Part shown: positions 6,920-15,634 of the stretch, piece after piece
Layout: the number at the start of each line of letters is the position of its first letter
Numbering within the stretch: the first letter of the stretch is position 1
Source of the DNA: Albidovulum sp.
GTDB lineage: Bacteria > Pseudomonadota > Alphaproteobacteria > Rhodobacterales > Rhodobacteraceae
Assembly: GCA_030837785.1 (NCBI GenBank)
Contig: JAUQYA010000038.1
Span: forward strand, 1-28,081
Length of the DNA: 28,081 nt
Reading direction: 5' to 3'
Notes under the pieces: generated by a model
Seen by the model: the letters and a program-made list of their open reading frames with translations, nothing else
Told to the model about the DNA's origin: nothing
Database searches by the model: none
Position numbers and translations under genes: made by a program

Positions 6920-8448
6920 TGCGATTGTCGCCTGCGCGCGAGGCCAAGCGCCAATATCGCCATCCCCAGGGCGATTGTTGCCGGAAGATCGCCCGTCCGG
7001 GCGTAGAGCGTGGGGGGAAGCGCCGCCGGCACATCGGCATCGAACCAGCCCTCGGCCCCAAGAGCAAGCGACTGCCGGACGCGCCCCTTCGCGTCGATCG
7101 CCGCCGTCACGCCGGTGTTGGCCGCGCGCAGGACCGGCAACCCCTGTTCGACGGCGCGCAACCTCGCCTGGGCGAGGTGCTGGTAGGGGCCGGCGACCCT
7201 GCCAAACCAGCCGTCGTTGGTGATCTGGAGGATCCAGTCGGCGCGCTCCGGTGCCGCGTTCAGATCCTGCGGAAAGACCGCTTCGTAGCAGATGAGCGGC
7301 AGGACCTTGCCGGCGCGGCCGAGGTCGAGCACCCGCGCGCCGGGCCCCGCGGTGTAGCCGTAGCCCTCCTGCGCCGCGAAGGCGGCAAGCCCGAACCGGG
7401 CGGCAAGCTCGGCCACGGGGACGTATTCCCCGAAGGGCACGAGGTGCCATTTGTCGTAGACCGCGCCGACCTTGCCCTTTCCGTCGATCACGGCGAGGCT
7501 GTTGAAATAGCGCGCGCCCTCCGACCGCTGGATGCCGGTGGCGACGGGAACGCCCTGCGCCGCAACCGCCAGTTCGCCCTCGAAGAAGGGGCCGGACCGT
7601 TCGAGCAGGAACGGCACCGCCGTTTCCGGCCAGACGATGAGATCGAGCGGCTTTTCGGCGGGCTCGGCACTGGCCACCAGAAGGCGGTCGAGAAACACCT
7701 GCCACATGTCGCCCTGCCACTTCCGCCGCTGATCGGCATCGGGCTGGACAAGCCGCACCCGGATCGCCGGGTCGCGCGCGGGGTCGGGCGCGGCAAGCCT
7801 GGCCGTGCCGGCACTCCAGAGCGCGGCCAGCGCCAGCACGGCCGCCGCCGCAAGGCCCGCGCGCGCCGCAAGGCTGCGGCCGAGGACCGGCAGGGCTGCG
7901 GCGAGCGTTGTCAGCGCGGTCAGGCCAACCGGGCCGATCCAGGCCGCGGCCTGCATGACCGGTGTGCCGATCCAGATGTGACCGACCAGCGCCCAGGGAA
8001 AGCCGGTGAAGATGTAGCCGCGCAAGAGGTCGGTCGCGGCGAGGCCCAGCGCGAAGCCCAGCGCGCGCGTGCCCGCCCCGCGGCCGAGCCCCGCAACCGC
8101 CGCGGCCAGCGCCCAGAACAGCGCCATTCCGAAGGCCATGAGAAGAAGCGCGAAGGGCGCCATCCAGCCGTGGCGCGCGACGTCGATCAGGAAGGGCTCG
8201 ACGATCCAGAAGAGCGCGGCCGCGAAATACCCGGCCCCCCCGATCCAGCCGAGCCAGATGCGCCGGGCGGCCCGCGCCTCGCCGGCGACAAGCGCGGTCA
8301 GAAACCCGAGCGCGGGAAGGGCCACGGCCCAGAGGTTCCACGGCGCCTGGCCCGCGGCCACCGCCGCGCCAAGAGCCGCGGCAAGTGCAAGCCGCCGCGC
8401 GGGCGGGCGGGCCTGCGCCCCGAATGCAGCACGCAGGTCAAAGCGCAT
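6916..8448 (-). CDS. lnt: Apolipoprotein N-acyltransferase
   Basis: Inner-membrane enzyme adding the third acyl chain to the N-terminal cysteine of lipoproteins. The 510-residue protein has a run of N-terminal hydrophobic segments (residues about 20-215), a periplasmic nitrilase domain, and a last membrane segment (LPATIALGMAILALGLA). The nitrilase triad is visible: Glu275 in VWPETAVPF, Lys333 in YDKWHLVPFGEYVP and Cys387 in LICYEA. It begins two bases after the corC stop, in the conserved phoH-ybeY-corC-lnt operon, and ends inside the metK promoter. No unusual features. Confidence 0.96.
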   Translation of the reverse strand: MRFDLRAAFGAQARPPARRLALAAALGAAVAAGQAPWNLWAVALPALGFLTALVAGEARAARRIWLGWIGGAGYFAAALFWIVEPFLIDVARHGWMAPFALLLMAFGMALFWALAAAVAGLGRGAGTRALGFALGLAATDLLRGYIFTGFPWALVGHIWIGTPVMQAAAWIGPVGLTALTTLAAALPVLGRSLAARAGLAAAAVLALAALWSAGTARLAAPDPARDPAIRVRLVQPDADQRRKWQGDMWQVFLDRLLVASAEPAEKPLDLIVWPETAVPFLLERSGPFFEGELAVAAQGVPVATGIQRSEGARYFNSLAVIDGKGKVGAVYDKWHLVPFGEYVPVAELAARFGLAAFAAQEGYGYTAGPGARVLDLGRAGKVLPLICYEAVFPQDLNAAPERADWILQITNDGWFGRVAGPYQHLAQARLRAVEQGLPVLRAANTGVTAAIDAKGRVRQSLALGAEGWFDADVPAALPPTLYARTGDLPATIALGMAILALGLARRRQSH

Positions 8449-8450
8449 GG

Positions 8451-9386
8451 TCAGGGTTTCGCTTGCGGCAGACGCACCCTCAGCCGCTTGATCCGGCGGG
8501 GATCGGCGTCGACCACCTCGAACTCGGCACCGCTGTCATGCGGGATCACCTCGCCGCGCGCGGGCACCCGGCCCACCAGCATGAAGACCAGACCGCCCAG
8601 CGTGTCGATTTCCTCGTCCTCTTCCGGGGCGGCAAGCTTCGTGCCGATCTCGGCCTCGAACTCGGCAAGCGGGGTGCGCGCCTGGACGATGTATTGCCCC
8701 GGCTTTTCCTCGCTCCAGAGTCCGTCTTCCGAGGTGTCGTGTTCGTCCTCGATCTCTCCGATCACGGTCTCGACCAGATCCTCGAGCGTCACGAGCCCGT
8801 CCACGCCGCCATATTCGTCGATGACCAGCGCCATGTGGATGCGTTCTGTCTGCATCTTCTGCAACAGCACCCCGATCGGCATCGACGGCGGCGCATAGAG
8901 CAGGGGCCGCAGCATCTTCCTGAGGTTGAAGCGCGGCTTCGGGTCGGAAAACGCCTGCTGAAGCGCGAGGTCCTTGAGGTGGATCAGCCCGATCGGGCTG
9001 TCCAGCGTGCCCTTGAAGACCGGCAGGCGCGAGAAGCCGCTTTCGCGGAACGTCGTCACCAACTCGTCAAGCGTGGCGTTCCCCGGGACGGCGGCGATTT
9101 CCGCCTTCGGGATCGCCACGTCCTCCACCCGCATCCGGCGCAGGTTGCCGAGCCCGGGAAGTGTCGCGGCCGGAGCCGGCTGGGATGCGCCGGCGGCCGG
9201 GGTGTCCGTGTCTTCGCCGTCGCTTTCCGAAGGGGATAGGGCGTCGATGATCCGGCCGAAGAAGCCGCGCTGCCCGCTACTGTCCGATGGGTCGGGCGCC
9301 TCCTGCGCCACGGTAGACCCGTCCAAGCTGTCGCCCATTGATCCTTTCCACATCTCCCGCCGCGGCTGCCGCGCCGGTTCACTCAT
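8451..9386 (-). CDS. corC: CorC/YbeX-type CBS-domain protein
   Basis: A 311-residue cytoplasmic protein with two CBS domains (about residues 85-215; MALVIDEYGGVDGLVTLEDLVETVIGEIEDEHD is the typical linker) and a C-terminal CorC_HlyC (transporter-associated) domain ending DADPRRIKRLRVRLP. The E. coli homologue YbeX is linked to magnesium efflux and to ribosome/RNA metabolism. It has no membrane DUF21 part. The first 60 residues are low in conservation and rich in Ser, Asp and Pro. The ATG at 9386 overlaps the ybeY stop by 8 bp (ATGAGTGA), indicating coupled translation; a longer in-frame start nine codons upstream lies deeper in ybeY and is less likely. Confidence 0.92.
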   Translation of the reverse strand: MSEPARQPRREMWKGSMGDSLDGSTVAQEAPDPSDSSGQRGFFGRIIDALSPSESDGEDTDTPAAGASQPAPAATLPGLGNLRRMRVEDVAIPKAEIAAVPGNATLDELVTTFRESGFSRLPVFKGTLDSPIGLIHLKDLALQQAFSDPKPRFNLRKMLRPLLYAPPSMPIGVLLQKMQTERIHMALVIDEYGGVDGLVTLEDLVETVIGEIEDEHDTSEDGLWSEEKPGQYIVQARTPLAEFEAEIGTKLAAPEEDEEIDTLGGLVFMLVGRVPARGEVIPHDSGAEFEVVDADPRRIKRLRVRLPQAKP

Positions 9387-9897
9387 ATGGGTTTGCCAGA
9401 CCCAGTTTGGCAAGTATGCGGATTTCCGCGGCCTCCATCAGTGCCGCATCACCGTCGCGCAGATGATCGTATCCAAGCAGATGCAGCAGCCCGTGCACCA
9501 GCAGGTGCATGACGTGATCGCCCATCGGCCGGCCCTGCTCGGCGGCTTCCCGCTCGCAGGTTTCCCAGGCGATGGCGATGTCGCCAAGCTCTTCCGGCAT
9601 CTCCGCGGCACCCGGCAGCGGCCGGTCGGGCCTGCCGCCATCGCGGTCCGCTCCGCGTTCCTCGGACGGCCAGGACAGCACATTGGTCGGCTGCGGCTTG
9701 CCGCGGAAATCGGCGTTGAGCACCGCGATGCGGGTATCGGAACAGCCGAGCAGACTGACGACAAAGCCCGTGCCCGGCAAAGCCTGATCGACAAGCACCG
9801 CGCGCGCCGCCGTCTCGGCCATCTCGTCCAGTCCGAACGCCTGCCAGCGCGCGTCCTCGGTCAGGGTATCAACCAGCGGCTCCATCGTCCCGGTCAT
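9379..9897 (-). CDS. ybeY: Endoribonuclease YbeY (16S rRNA 3' maturation)
   Basis: Zinc-dependent single-strand endoribonuclease needed for 16S rRNA 3'-end maturation and ribosome quality control. The 172-residue product contains the metal-binding motif HGLLHLLGYDH (His135, His139, His145) and the upstream strand FRGKPQPTNVLSW that defines the family. It overlaps the end of phoH (29 bp with the start at 9897, 17 bp with an ATG at 9885) and the start of corC (8 bp). The start is uncertain: ATG 9897 has GAGG only three bases away, and ATG 9885 has no clear site. Confidence 0.94.
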   Translation of the reverse strand: MTGTMEPLVDTLTEDARWQAFGLDEMAETAARAVLVDQALPGTGFVVSLLGCSDTRIAVLNADFRGKPQPTNVLSWPSEERGADRDGGRPDRPLPGAAEMPEELGDIAIAWETCEREAAEQGRPMGDHVMHLLVHGLLHLLGYDHLRDGDAALMEAAEIRILAKLGLANPYE

Positions 9898-10888
9898 AGG
9901 CCTCGATGATGCGGGCCACAAGCGGGTGGCGGACCACGTCCTTCGCGGTGAAGTAGTTGAAGCTCACGCCCTTCACGCCCTTCAGGATGCGTTCGGCATC
10001 GGCCAGGCCCGAGGCGGTGCCCTTCGGCAGGTCCACCTGGGTCCGGTCGCCGGTGACGACCATGCGGCTGCCCTCGCCAAGCCGCGTCAGGAACATCTTC
10101 ATCTGCATGGTCGTGGCGTTCTGCGCCTCGTCGAGAACGACGAAGGCATTGGCCAGCGTGCGGCCGCGCATGAAGGCCAGGGGAGCGATCTCGATCCGCT
10201 TTTCCTCCATCAGCTTCTGCACTTGCTTGGCGGGCAGGAAATCGTTCAGCGCGTCATAGAGTGGCTGCATGTAGGGGTCGACCTTCTCCTTCATGTCGCC
10301 GGGAAGGAAGCCGAGCCGCTCGCCCGCCTCCACCGCCGGGCGGCTGAGGATCATCCGGTCGACATGGCCGCCGATCATCATCGTCACGCCCACCGCGACG
10401 GCGAGATAGGTCTTGCCGGTGCCCGCCGGGCCGATCCCGAAGGCCAGTTCGTTGGAGAAGAGGTTCTTGACGTAGGCTTTCTGCGCCTCGGTCCGGGGCT
10501 CGACCTGTTTCTTGCGCGTGCGCAGCTCGTAGCGCCCGCCGGCGAACATCTCGAGCTGCTCGTCGAGGCTCGGCACGTCGGAACGCCCGCCCTCGCCCAT
10601 CCGGATCGCCGCGTCGATCTCGCCCGCGTCGATCGGCCGGCCGGTCTGCAGTCTGGCATAGAGGGCGCTGAGCACGCTGGCCGCCCGCGTCCGCGCCTCC
10701 AGCGCCCCCACGACGGCGATCTGGTTGCCGCGCCTGAGGATATGGACCCCGAGCTGATGTTCGATCTGCGCCAGATTGCGGTCGAACTCTCCGCACAGGT
10801 CGATCAACAGACGGTTGTCGGCGAATTCCAGCAGTGTCTCGTGCAGGTCTTCGGGACGCGGCGGCGGGGTCAAGGCGCTGATGCCCAA
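9869..10888 (-). CDS. phoH: PhoH-like ATPase (YbeZ)
   Basis: P-loop ATPase that partners YbeY in RNA processing. The 339-residue protein has Walker A GPAGTGKT (153-160), Walker B VVLDEAQN, and an N-terminal KH-like region (about residues 20-85) that probably binds RNA. VTGDRTQVDLP is a further family block. The start is TTG at 10888: it has a strong AAGGAG (10895-10900) six bases upstream, and no better ATG is near. This is the first gene of the phoH-ybeY-corC-lnt run. In the 127-bp gap before it is a small ACAGG-ACCG-CCTGT hairpin just ahead of the ribosome site. Confidence 0.95.
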   Translation of the reverse strand: MGISALTPPPRPEDLHETLLEFADNRLLIDLCGEFDRNLAQIEHQLGVHILRRGNQIAVVGALEARTRAASVLSALYARLQTGRPIDAGEIDAAIRMGEGGRSDVPSLDEQLEMFAGGRYELRTRKKQVEPRTEAQKAYVKNLFSNELAFGIGPAGTGKTYLAVAVGVTMMIGGHVDRMILSRPAVEAGERLGFLPGDMKEKVDPYMQPLYDALNDFLPAKQVQKLMEEKRIEIAPLAFMRGRTLANAFVVLDEAQNATTMQMKMFLTRLGEGSRMVVTGDRTQVDLPKGTASGLADAERILKGVKGVSFNYFTAKDVVRHPLVARIIEAYDRDDGAAG

Positions 10889-10981
10889 GCAAGTCTCCTT
10901 CAGACAGGCGGTCCTGTAGGAAATGGTGCCTCTGCTTGAAGATCAAAGCAAGAGATCGGCACAGAATTGTGGCGACCAGCG

Positions 10982-11014
10982 AAAAAAAGTGTCCGACGCC
11001 CGGTGCCGGGCCGG
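10982..11014 (-). terminator. Intrinsic terminator of miaB
   Basis: Directly after the miaB stop (11016-11018) the minus strand folds GCCCG-GCAC-CGGGC with a flanking CCG/CGG extension, then ACACTTTTTTT with seven T residues. This separates miaB from phoH transcription. Confidence 0.75.
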
Positions 11015-11015
11015 G

Positions 11016-12347
11016 TCAGGCGATCTCGCCCGCCAGCGAGTTCGGGGCAGAGGCGGTGATTTTCACTCGCGCGATCGTGCCGGGGGCGGCATCGGTCTTC
11101 ACGTGCACGGCCTGAAGGTAGTCCGACTTGCCGACCATCTGGCCCGCCATGCGCCCCGGCTTCTCGAACAGGACCGAAACCTCGCGCCCGACCATCGCCG
11201 CCTGCGCCGCGCGCTGCTGTTCGGTCAGGAGCGCCTGGAGCGTCTGGAGGCGGGCATCGGCGACCTCGGCGGGCACCGGGGACCGCTCCGCCGCCGGTGT
11301 GCCGGGGCGGGGAGAATACCTGAACGAATAGGCCATGCCGTAGTTCACGGCGCGGATCAGGTGGAGCGTGGCGGCGAAATCCGCGTCGGTCTCGCCGGGG
11401 AAGCCGACGATGAAATCGCCCGACAGCATCATGTCGGGGCGTGCCGCACGGATCCTTTCGACCAGTCGGATATAATCGTCGGCCCGATGCTTGCGGGCCA
11501 TCGCCTTCAGGATCCGGTCGGACCCGGACTGCACCGGCAGGTGCAGGTAGGGCATCAGCTTGCGCTCCTCGCCATGCGCGGCGATGAGGTCGTCGGTCAT
11601 GTCGTTGGGGTGCGAGGTCGTGTAGCGGATGCGCTCGAGCCCGTCGATGCGGGCAAGCTCCCGCACCAGCCGCGCCAGCGACCAGTCCCCGTCAGGGCCC
11701 GCGCCGTGATAGCCGTTGACGTTCTGGCCCAGAAGCGTGATCTCGCGCACCCCCTTCTGCACCAGACCGAGAGCCTCCTTCATCACCCGATCGGCAGGGC
11801 GCGAGACTTCGGCGCCGCGCGTGTAGGGGACGACGCAGAAGGCACAGAACTTGTCGCAGCCCTCCTGCACCGTCAGGAAGGCGGTCGGCCGCGCCGAAGC
11901 CCTGGGCCGGTCGGGCAGGTGGTCGAACTTGTCCTCGGGCGGAAAGTCGGTGTCGACGGTCTTTTCACCGCGCTCGGCGGCCTTCGCCATCGCCGGCAGC
12001 CGGTGATAGCTCTGCGGTCCGACGACAAGGTCCACGAGCGGCATCCGCCGCAGAATTTCCGCGCCCTCGGCCTGCGCCACGCAGCCCGCCACGCCGATCT
12101 TCAGGTCCGGCCGTTCCGCCTTGAGCGGCTTCAGCCGCCCGAGGTCGGAATAGAGCTTTTCGGCGGCCTTCTCGCGGATGTGGCAGGTGTTCAGAAGCAC
12201 CATGTCCGCCTCTTCCGCCGCCTCGGTCGTGACATAGCCTTCCGCGCCCAAAGCCTCGGCCATGCGCTCGCTGTCATAGACGTTCATCTGACAGCCGTAG
12301 GTCTTGATGAAGAGCTTCCTGGGCACGGGGGGATCGCTTTCGGGCAT
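11016..12347 (-). CDS. miaB: tRNA-2-methylthio-N6-dimethylallyladenosine synthase
   Basis: Radical SAM methylthiotransferase that converts i6A37 to ms2i6A37 in tRNAs reading UNN codons. The 443-residue product has the N-terminal cluster cysteines Cys19 (YGCQMN), Cys55 (LNTCHIRE) and Cys89 (VAGCVAQ). The radical SAM motif is CDKFCAFC (Cys164, Cys168, Cys171). The C-terminal TRAM domain ends the protein. The start ATG 12347 (MPESDPPVPRKLFIKTYG) places the first cysteine at the usual distance; the open frame extends 59 codons upstream, but that part is proline/arginine-rich with no similarity to the family. The miaB-phoH-ybeY-corC-lnt order is the classical one. Confidence 0.96.
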   Translation of the reverse strand: MPESDPPVPRKLFIKTYGCQMNVYDSERMAEALGAEGYVTTEAAEEADMVLLNTCHIREKAAEKLYSDLGRLKPLKAERPDLKIGVAGCVAQAEGAEILRRMPLVDLVVGPQSYHRLPAMAKAAERGEKTVDTDFPPEDKFDHLPDRPRASARPTAFLTVQEGCDKFCAFCVVPYTRGAEVSRPADRVMKEALGLVQKGVREITLLGQNVNGYHGAGPDGDWSLARLVRELARIDGLERIRYTTSHPNDMTDDLIAAHGEERKLMPYLHLPVQSGSDRILKAMARKHRADDYIRLVERIRAARPDMMLSGDFIVGFPGETDADFAATLHLIRAVNYGMAYSFRYSPRPGTPAAERSPVPAEVADARLQTLQALLTEQQRAAQAAMVGREVSVLFEKPGRMAGQMVGKSDYLQAVHVKTDAAPGTIARVKITASAPNSLAGEIA

Positions 12348-12561
12348 GGGGTCCGCGCTTCCTACACCCGATGGGCTTGCCCCGGCAACCGCCCAGACAT
12401 CCGGCGGCGGGCCGGTGCAGGCCGGGTGGTGGCACCGGCCGATCCCAGGATCGCCGGCATGTCTTGGGGGATGGGGCGGACGCGCGCGGCGGGCGACGGC
12501 GCTGATGGTCCGGCCTGACGGCACGGAAATCGGGCAGCCCGCAGCGGGCAGAGCCGGGAGA
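12348..12561. other. Intergenic boundary between core genes and the catabolic locus
   Basis: This 214-bp gap separates miaB from the last gene of the transporter operon. It must contain the miaB promoter, but I found no convincing boxes. A small GCCCG-CTG-CGGGC hairpin (12537-12549) follows the aapP stop on the minus strand without a T-tract. I see no small gene here. Confidence 0.5.
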
Positions 12562-13308
12562 TCAATGCCCCAGCAACTGGCTCAGGAACAGCTTGGTCCG
12601 ATCGTTCCTTGGGGTGGTGAAGAAGGTCTCCGGATCGGCCTCTTCGACAATCTCGCCCTTGTCCATGAAGATCACCCGATCCGCCACCTTACGGGCAAAA
12701 CTCATCTCGTGGGTGACGCAGACCATGGTCATGCCCTCGGTCGCGAGCGTCACCATGACGTCGAGCACCTCGGCGATCATCTCGGGGTCGAGCGCAGAGG
12801 TCGGCTCGTCGAAAAGAAGGATCTCGGGCTTCATGCACAGGGCCCGGGCGATGGCGACGCGCTGCTGCTGGCCGCCGGAAAGCTGGCCGGGAAACTTTCC
12901 GGCCTGATCCGGAATGCGGACCTTTTCCAGGAAGGTCATCGCGGTTGCCTCGGCCTCGGCCCGGGCGATCTTGCGCACCAGCATGGGGGCGAGGACGCAG
13001 TTTTCCAGCACGGTCATGTGGGGAAAGAGATTGAAATGCTGGAACACCATGCCGACCTCGCGGCGGATCTCGTCGATCGAGCCGATCTTGTCGTCCAGAA
13101 GCGTGCCGAACACCCGGATGTCGCCGGAATCGTGTTCCTCCAACTGGTTGATGCAGCGGATCATGGTGGATTTGCCCGAGCCCGAGGGCCCGCAGACAAC
13201 CACCTTCTCGCCCCTGCGGACGGTCAGCGAAATGCCCTTCAGCGCCTGGAAATTGCCGTAGAACTTGTTCAGCCCGGCGATGGCAATGGCAGGTGCGGTC
13301 AGATCCAT
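12562..13308 (-). CDS. aapP: Amino-acid ABC transporter ATPase (AapP/BztD type)
   Basis: ATP-hydrolysing subunit of a polar-amino-acid importer. The 248-residue protein shows Walker A GPSGSGKST (40-48), the Q-loop glutamine in MVFQHFNLFPH (Gln90), the signature LSGGQQQR (143-150), Walker B ILLFDEP and the switch His in VTHEM. This pattern is the GlnQ/AapP group. It starts four bases after aapM, with AAGGAG inside the end of aapM as the ribosome site. It is the last gene of the transporter set and probably of the whole catabolic unit starting near 21121. Confidence 0.93.
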   Translation of the reverse strand: MDLTAPAIAIAGLNKFYGNFQALKGISLTVRRGEKVVVCGPSGSGKSTMIRCINQLEEHDSGDIRVFGTLLDDKIGSIDEIRREVGMVFQHFNLFPHMTVLENCVLAPMLVRKIARAEAEATAMTFLEKVRIPDQAGKFPGQLSGGQQQRVAIARALCMKPEILLFDEPTSALDPEMIAEVLDVMVTLATEGMTMVCVTHEMSFARKVADRVIFMDKGEIVEEADPETFFTTPRNDRTKLFLSQLLGH

Positions 13309-13312
13309 CGGA

Positions 13313-14398
13313 TCACTCCTTGCGTTGGCCGGCGTTCATCCGGGATTCGAGATAGGCGCCGTAGCGCGACAGTCCGAAGACGAAGCTGAAGTAGATCACC
13401 GAGATGAAGGCATAGACCTCGACATAGGCGAACTTCCATTCGCCGGTCTGGAAGGCGGCATTGGCTGCCGCCAGAAGCTCGACGAACCCGACGACGACGA
13501 TCAGCGATGTCTCCATGAAGGTGATGACGAACTGATTGATCGTGGCCGGCAGGGCAAGGCGGAACGCCTGGGGCAGAACGATGCGGCCGGTGCGCTGCCA
13601 ATAGGTCAGGCCCAGCGCCTTCGCGGCCTCTTCCTGCCCGGTCGGAATGCCCTGGAAACCGCCGCGGATGATCTCGGCCTGATAGGCCGCGAAGAAGAGC
13701 GCGCCGCCAAAGATCACCCGGTAGAGCTTTGGACCGTTCAGCGCATCGGGCAGCATGAAGGGCAGGACGATGGCAAAGGTGAACAGGATCGACAGAAGCG
13801 GCAGCGAACGCACCGTGTCGATCAGGAGACCTGAGACACGGGATATGACCGGCAGGTCCGACCGGCGCATCAGGGCGAGCGCAATCGCCATCGGCATGCC
13901 AAGGACGGAGGTCGCGACGAAGATGAACAGCGTCAGCGGAAGGCCGCCCCATTGCTGTTCGTTCACCGGCGCAAGGCCGAACACCCCGCCGCGCATCAGG
14001 ATGTAGAAGAGGACGGTGCCAAGAACCCATGTCGCCGCGAGGCGGCCGAAGGACCAGAATTTCGGCAGGCAGCTGAGGAAGATCACGATGATCACGACCA
14101 GGCAGGCCAGGGCCGAACGCCACTGCTGCTCATAGGGGTAAAGGCCAAAGAGGATCACCCGCCAGCGCGCCGCGATCACCGACCAGCAGGCGCCGCCCTT
14201 GGCCACGCATTCGGCCTGCGTGGCGGTGGCGGAAAAGCTGGCCCGCAGCACCGCCCAGTCAAGGATTGTCCAGCCGATCCACAGCAGGAAGGCCACGCTG
14301 ACGAGCGTCATCGCCCCTGATGGAGGCGACCCGAAATAGTCCGCCTGCAACCGGGCCAGCAACCGGCGCTTCGGGTTCAGCTCGACCCGGCTGGTCAT
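13313..14398 (-). CDS. aapM: Amino-acid ABC transporter permease (AapM/BztC type)
   Basis: Membrane subunit, 361 residues, with an N-terminal hydrophobic segment, a periplasmic loop with two cysteines (AECVAKGGACW), and a C-terminal binding-protein-dependent permease domain. The EAA coupling motif is EEAAKALGLTYWQRTGRIVLPQAFR. The extended N-terminal half is what separates AapM/BztC from short HisM-type permeases. ATG 14398 overlaps the aapQ stop in ATGA. It should form a heterodimer with AapQ and bind AapP through the EAA loop. Confidence 0.92.
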   Translation of the reverse strand: MTSRVELNPKRRLLARLQADYFGSPPSGAMTLVSVAFLLWIGWTILDWAVLRASFSATATQAECVAKGGACWSVIAARWRVILFGLYPYEQQWRSALACLVVIIVIFLSCLPKFWSFGRLAATWVLGTVLFYILMRGGVFGLAPVNEQQWGGLPLTLFIFVATSVLGMPMAIALALMRRSDLPVISRVSGLLIDTVRSLPLLSILFTFAIVLPFMLPDALNGPKLYRVIFGGALFFAAYQAEIIRGGFQGIPTGQEEAAKALGLTYWQRTGRIVLPQAFRLALPATINQFVITFMETSLIVVVGFVELLAAANAAFQTGEWKFAYVEVYAFISVIYFSFVFGLSRYGAYLESRMNAGQRKE

Positions 14399-15573
14399 GC
14401 AGCACCCCCGGTCTGATTGCCTTTCAGTGCAATTGCCCGGTTCAGGCGGTTCAGAATCGAGGACAGCGAGAAGTTGATGAGAAGGAAGCCCGCCATCAGA
14501 AGACCGATGAACTCGATCGTCTGGCCCGAATGGTTGATGGAGGTGGCGATGACCATGAAGAAGTCGGAAAAGCCGACCGCGATGCCGAGCGTGGTCGCCT
14601 TGATCAGCCAGACATACTGGTTGATCAGGATCGGCAGCATGGCCCGGAACGCCAACGGCATCCGCACGCGGGAAAAGACCTGCCAGGGGGAGAGGCCGAG
14701 GGCGCGGGCGGCCTCGGTCTGGCCACGGCCCACGGCCTTGAAGCCGCCCCGGACGATCTCGCCGATATAGGCGGCGCCGTAGGTGATGATGGTGATGGCC
14801 AGGCAGTAGAATTCCGGCTGGATGCGGAAGCCGCCTTCGACCTTCAGGCCCTGCCGCTGCGGCAGGCTGATCCACGGCGCGGCGGGGTCAAGGCCAAGAA
14901 ACAGCACCAGCGCCGCCGCCGCAATTCCACTCCCGCCAGCCGTCAGCATGAGCCTGCGTCGCGGCGCGGGGTCCAGCGCGCGAAACCGCCGCGAGAACAG
15001 GATCCAGAGACTGGCGGCCAGCCCGAGAACGCCGCAAAGGGCCGCCAGCGCCGTTGTCCCCTGGCTGACCGCCAGCCCCGGCACATAGATGCCACGCGAC
15101 GACAGCAGGAAGCCTCCGGCCTCGATCGCCTGGCGGGGGGGCGGCAGGCTGTTGGCCACCGTATACCAGAAGAAAAGCTGCACGATCACCGGCAGGTTGC
15201 GGAACAGCTCGATGTAGATCGTGCCCATCAGCCGGACGGAAGGATTGCGCGCCGTGCGCATCAGCCCGACGGCAAGGCCCAGCACCGTCGCCCCGGCCAG
15301 CCCGATGATGCCCATGAACAGCGTGTTCATCAGGCCGAGGACCAGATACCACCAGTAGGGGTCCGTCGGTCCGGCGGGCAGCAGGGTGAAGTTCATCTCC
15401 CAGCTGGTGGATTTCCAGAGAAAGTCGAAACCGGACGTCAGCCCCTGCGCCGCAAGATTGGCCCGCGTCGTCACGATGCCCAGAACGATGAGGGTGCCAA
15501 GGGTAGCGACGAAAATGGCCTGAAGCACCGCGTTCCTAACAGTCCGGCTTTTCCAGGAAAGCGCTCCGGCCAT
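14395..15573 (-). CDS. aapQ: Amino-acid ABC transporter permease (AapQ/BztB type)
   Basis: A 392-residue inner-membrane protein with several hydrophobic segments and the EAA motif EAARALGLSPWQVFSRVRMPLAFR. A long insert between the first and last membrane groups (about residues 150-240) is typical of AapQ/BztB. The start ATG 15573 has AGGTAGG close upstream; an in-frame stretch further upstream overlaps the intercistronic hairpin and aapJ end and is rejected. It pairs with AapM, whose start overlaps its stop by 4 bp. Confidence 0.92.
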   Translation of the reverse strand: MAGALSWKSRTVRNAVLQAIFVATLGTLIVLGIVTTRANLAAQGLTSGFDFLWKSTSWEMNFTLLPAGPTDPYWWYLVLGLMNTLFMGIIGLAGATVLGLAVGLMRTARNPSVRLMGTIYIELFRNLPVIVQLFFWYTVANSLPPPRQAIEAGGFLLSSRGIYVPGLAVSQGTTALAALCGVLGLAASLWILFSRRFRALDPAPRRRLMLTAGGSGIAAAALVLFLGLDPAAPWISLPQRQGLKVEGGFRIQPEFYCLAITIITYGAAYIGEIVRGGFKAVGRGQTEAARALGLSPWQVFSRVRMPLAFRAMLPILINQYVWLIKATTLGIAVGFSDFFMVIATSINHSGQTIEFIGLLMAGFLLINFSLSSILNRLNRAIALKGNQTGGAA

Positions 15574-15601
15574 CTGACCTACCTCGTTCCGCCATTGAAA
15601 T

Positions 15602-15625
15602 GGCCGCGCCCGGAAAGGCGCGGCC
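15602..15625 (-). terminator. Strong hairpin between aapJ and aapQ
   Basis: A perfect 9-bp GC stem (GGCCGCGCC 15602-15610 with GGCGCGGCC 15617-15625) with a 6-nt loop lies 9 bases past the aapJ stop, followed by ATTTCAATG on the minus strand. Such hairpins after binding-protein genes usually protect the upstream mRNA or partly terminate, giving more binding protein than permease. Confidence 0.65.
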
Positions 15626-15634
15626 AGCGAAGTG

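Noticed and set aside
4130..7006. Long plus-strand open frame of 958 codons
   Set aside because: It lies antisense to trmB, the ClpP-like gene and metK, has low-complexity Arg/Ala/Gly/His composition and no family signature; typical GC-rich third-position shadow.
6919..8898. Plus-strand open frame of 659 codons opposite lnt and corC
   Set aside because: Antisense shadow of two well-identified genes; Arg/Gly/Ala-rich without motifs.
12348..12524. 59-codon N-terminal extension of MiaB
   Set aside because: Pro/Arg-rich, no similarity to MiaB, and the ATG at 12347 gives the usual distance to the first cluster cysteine.
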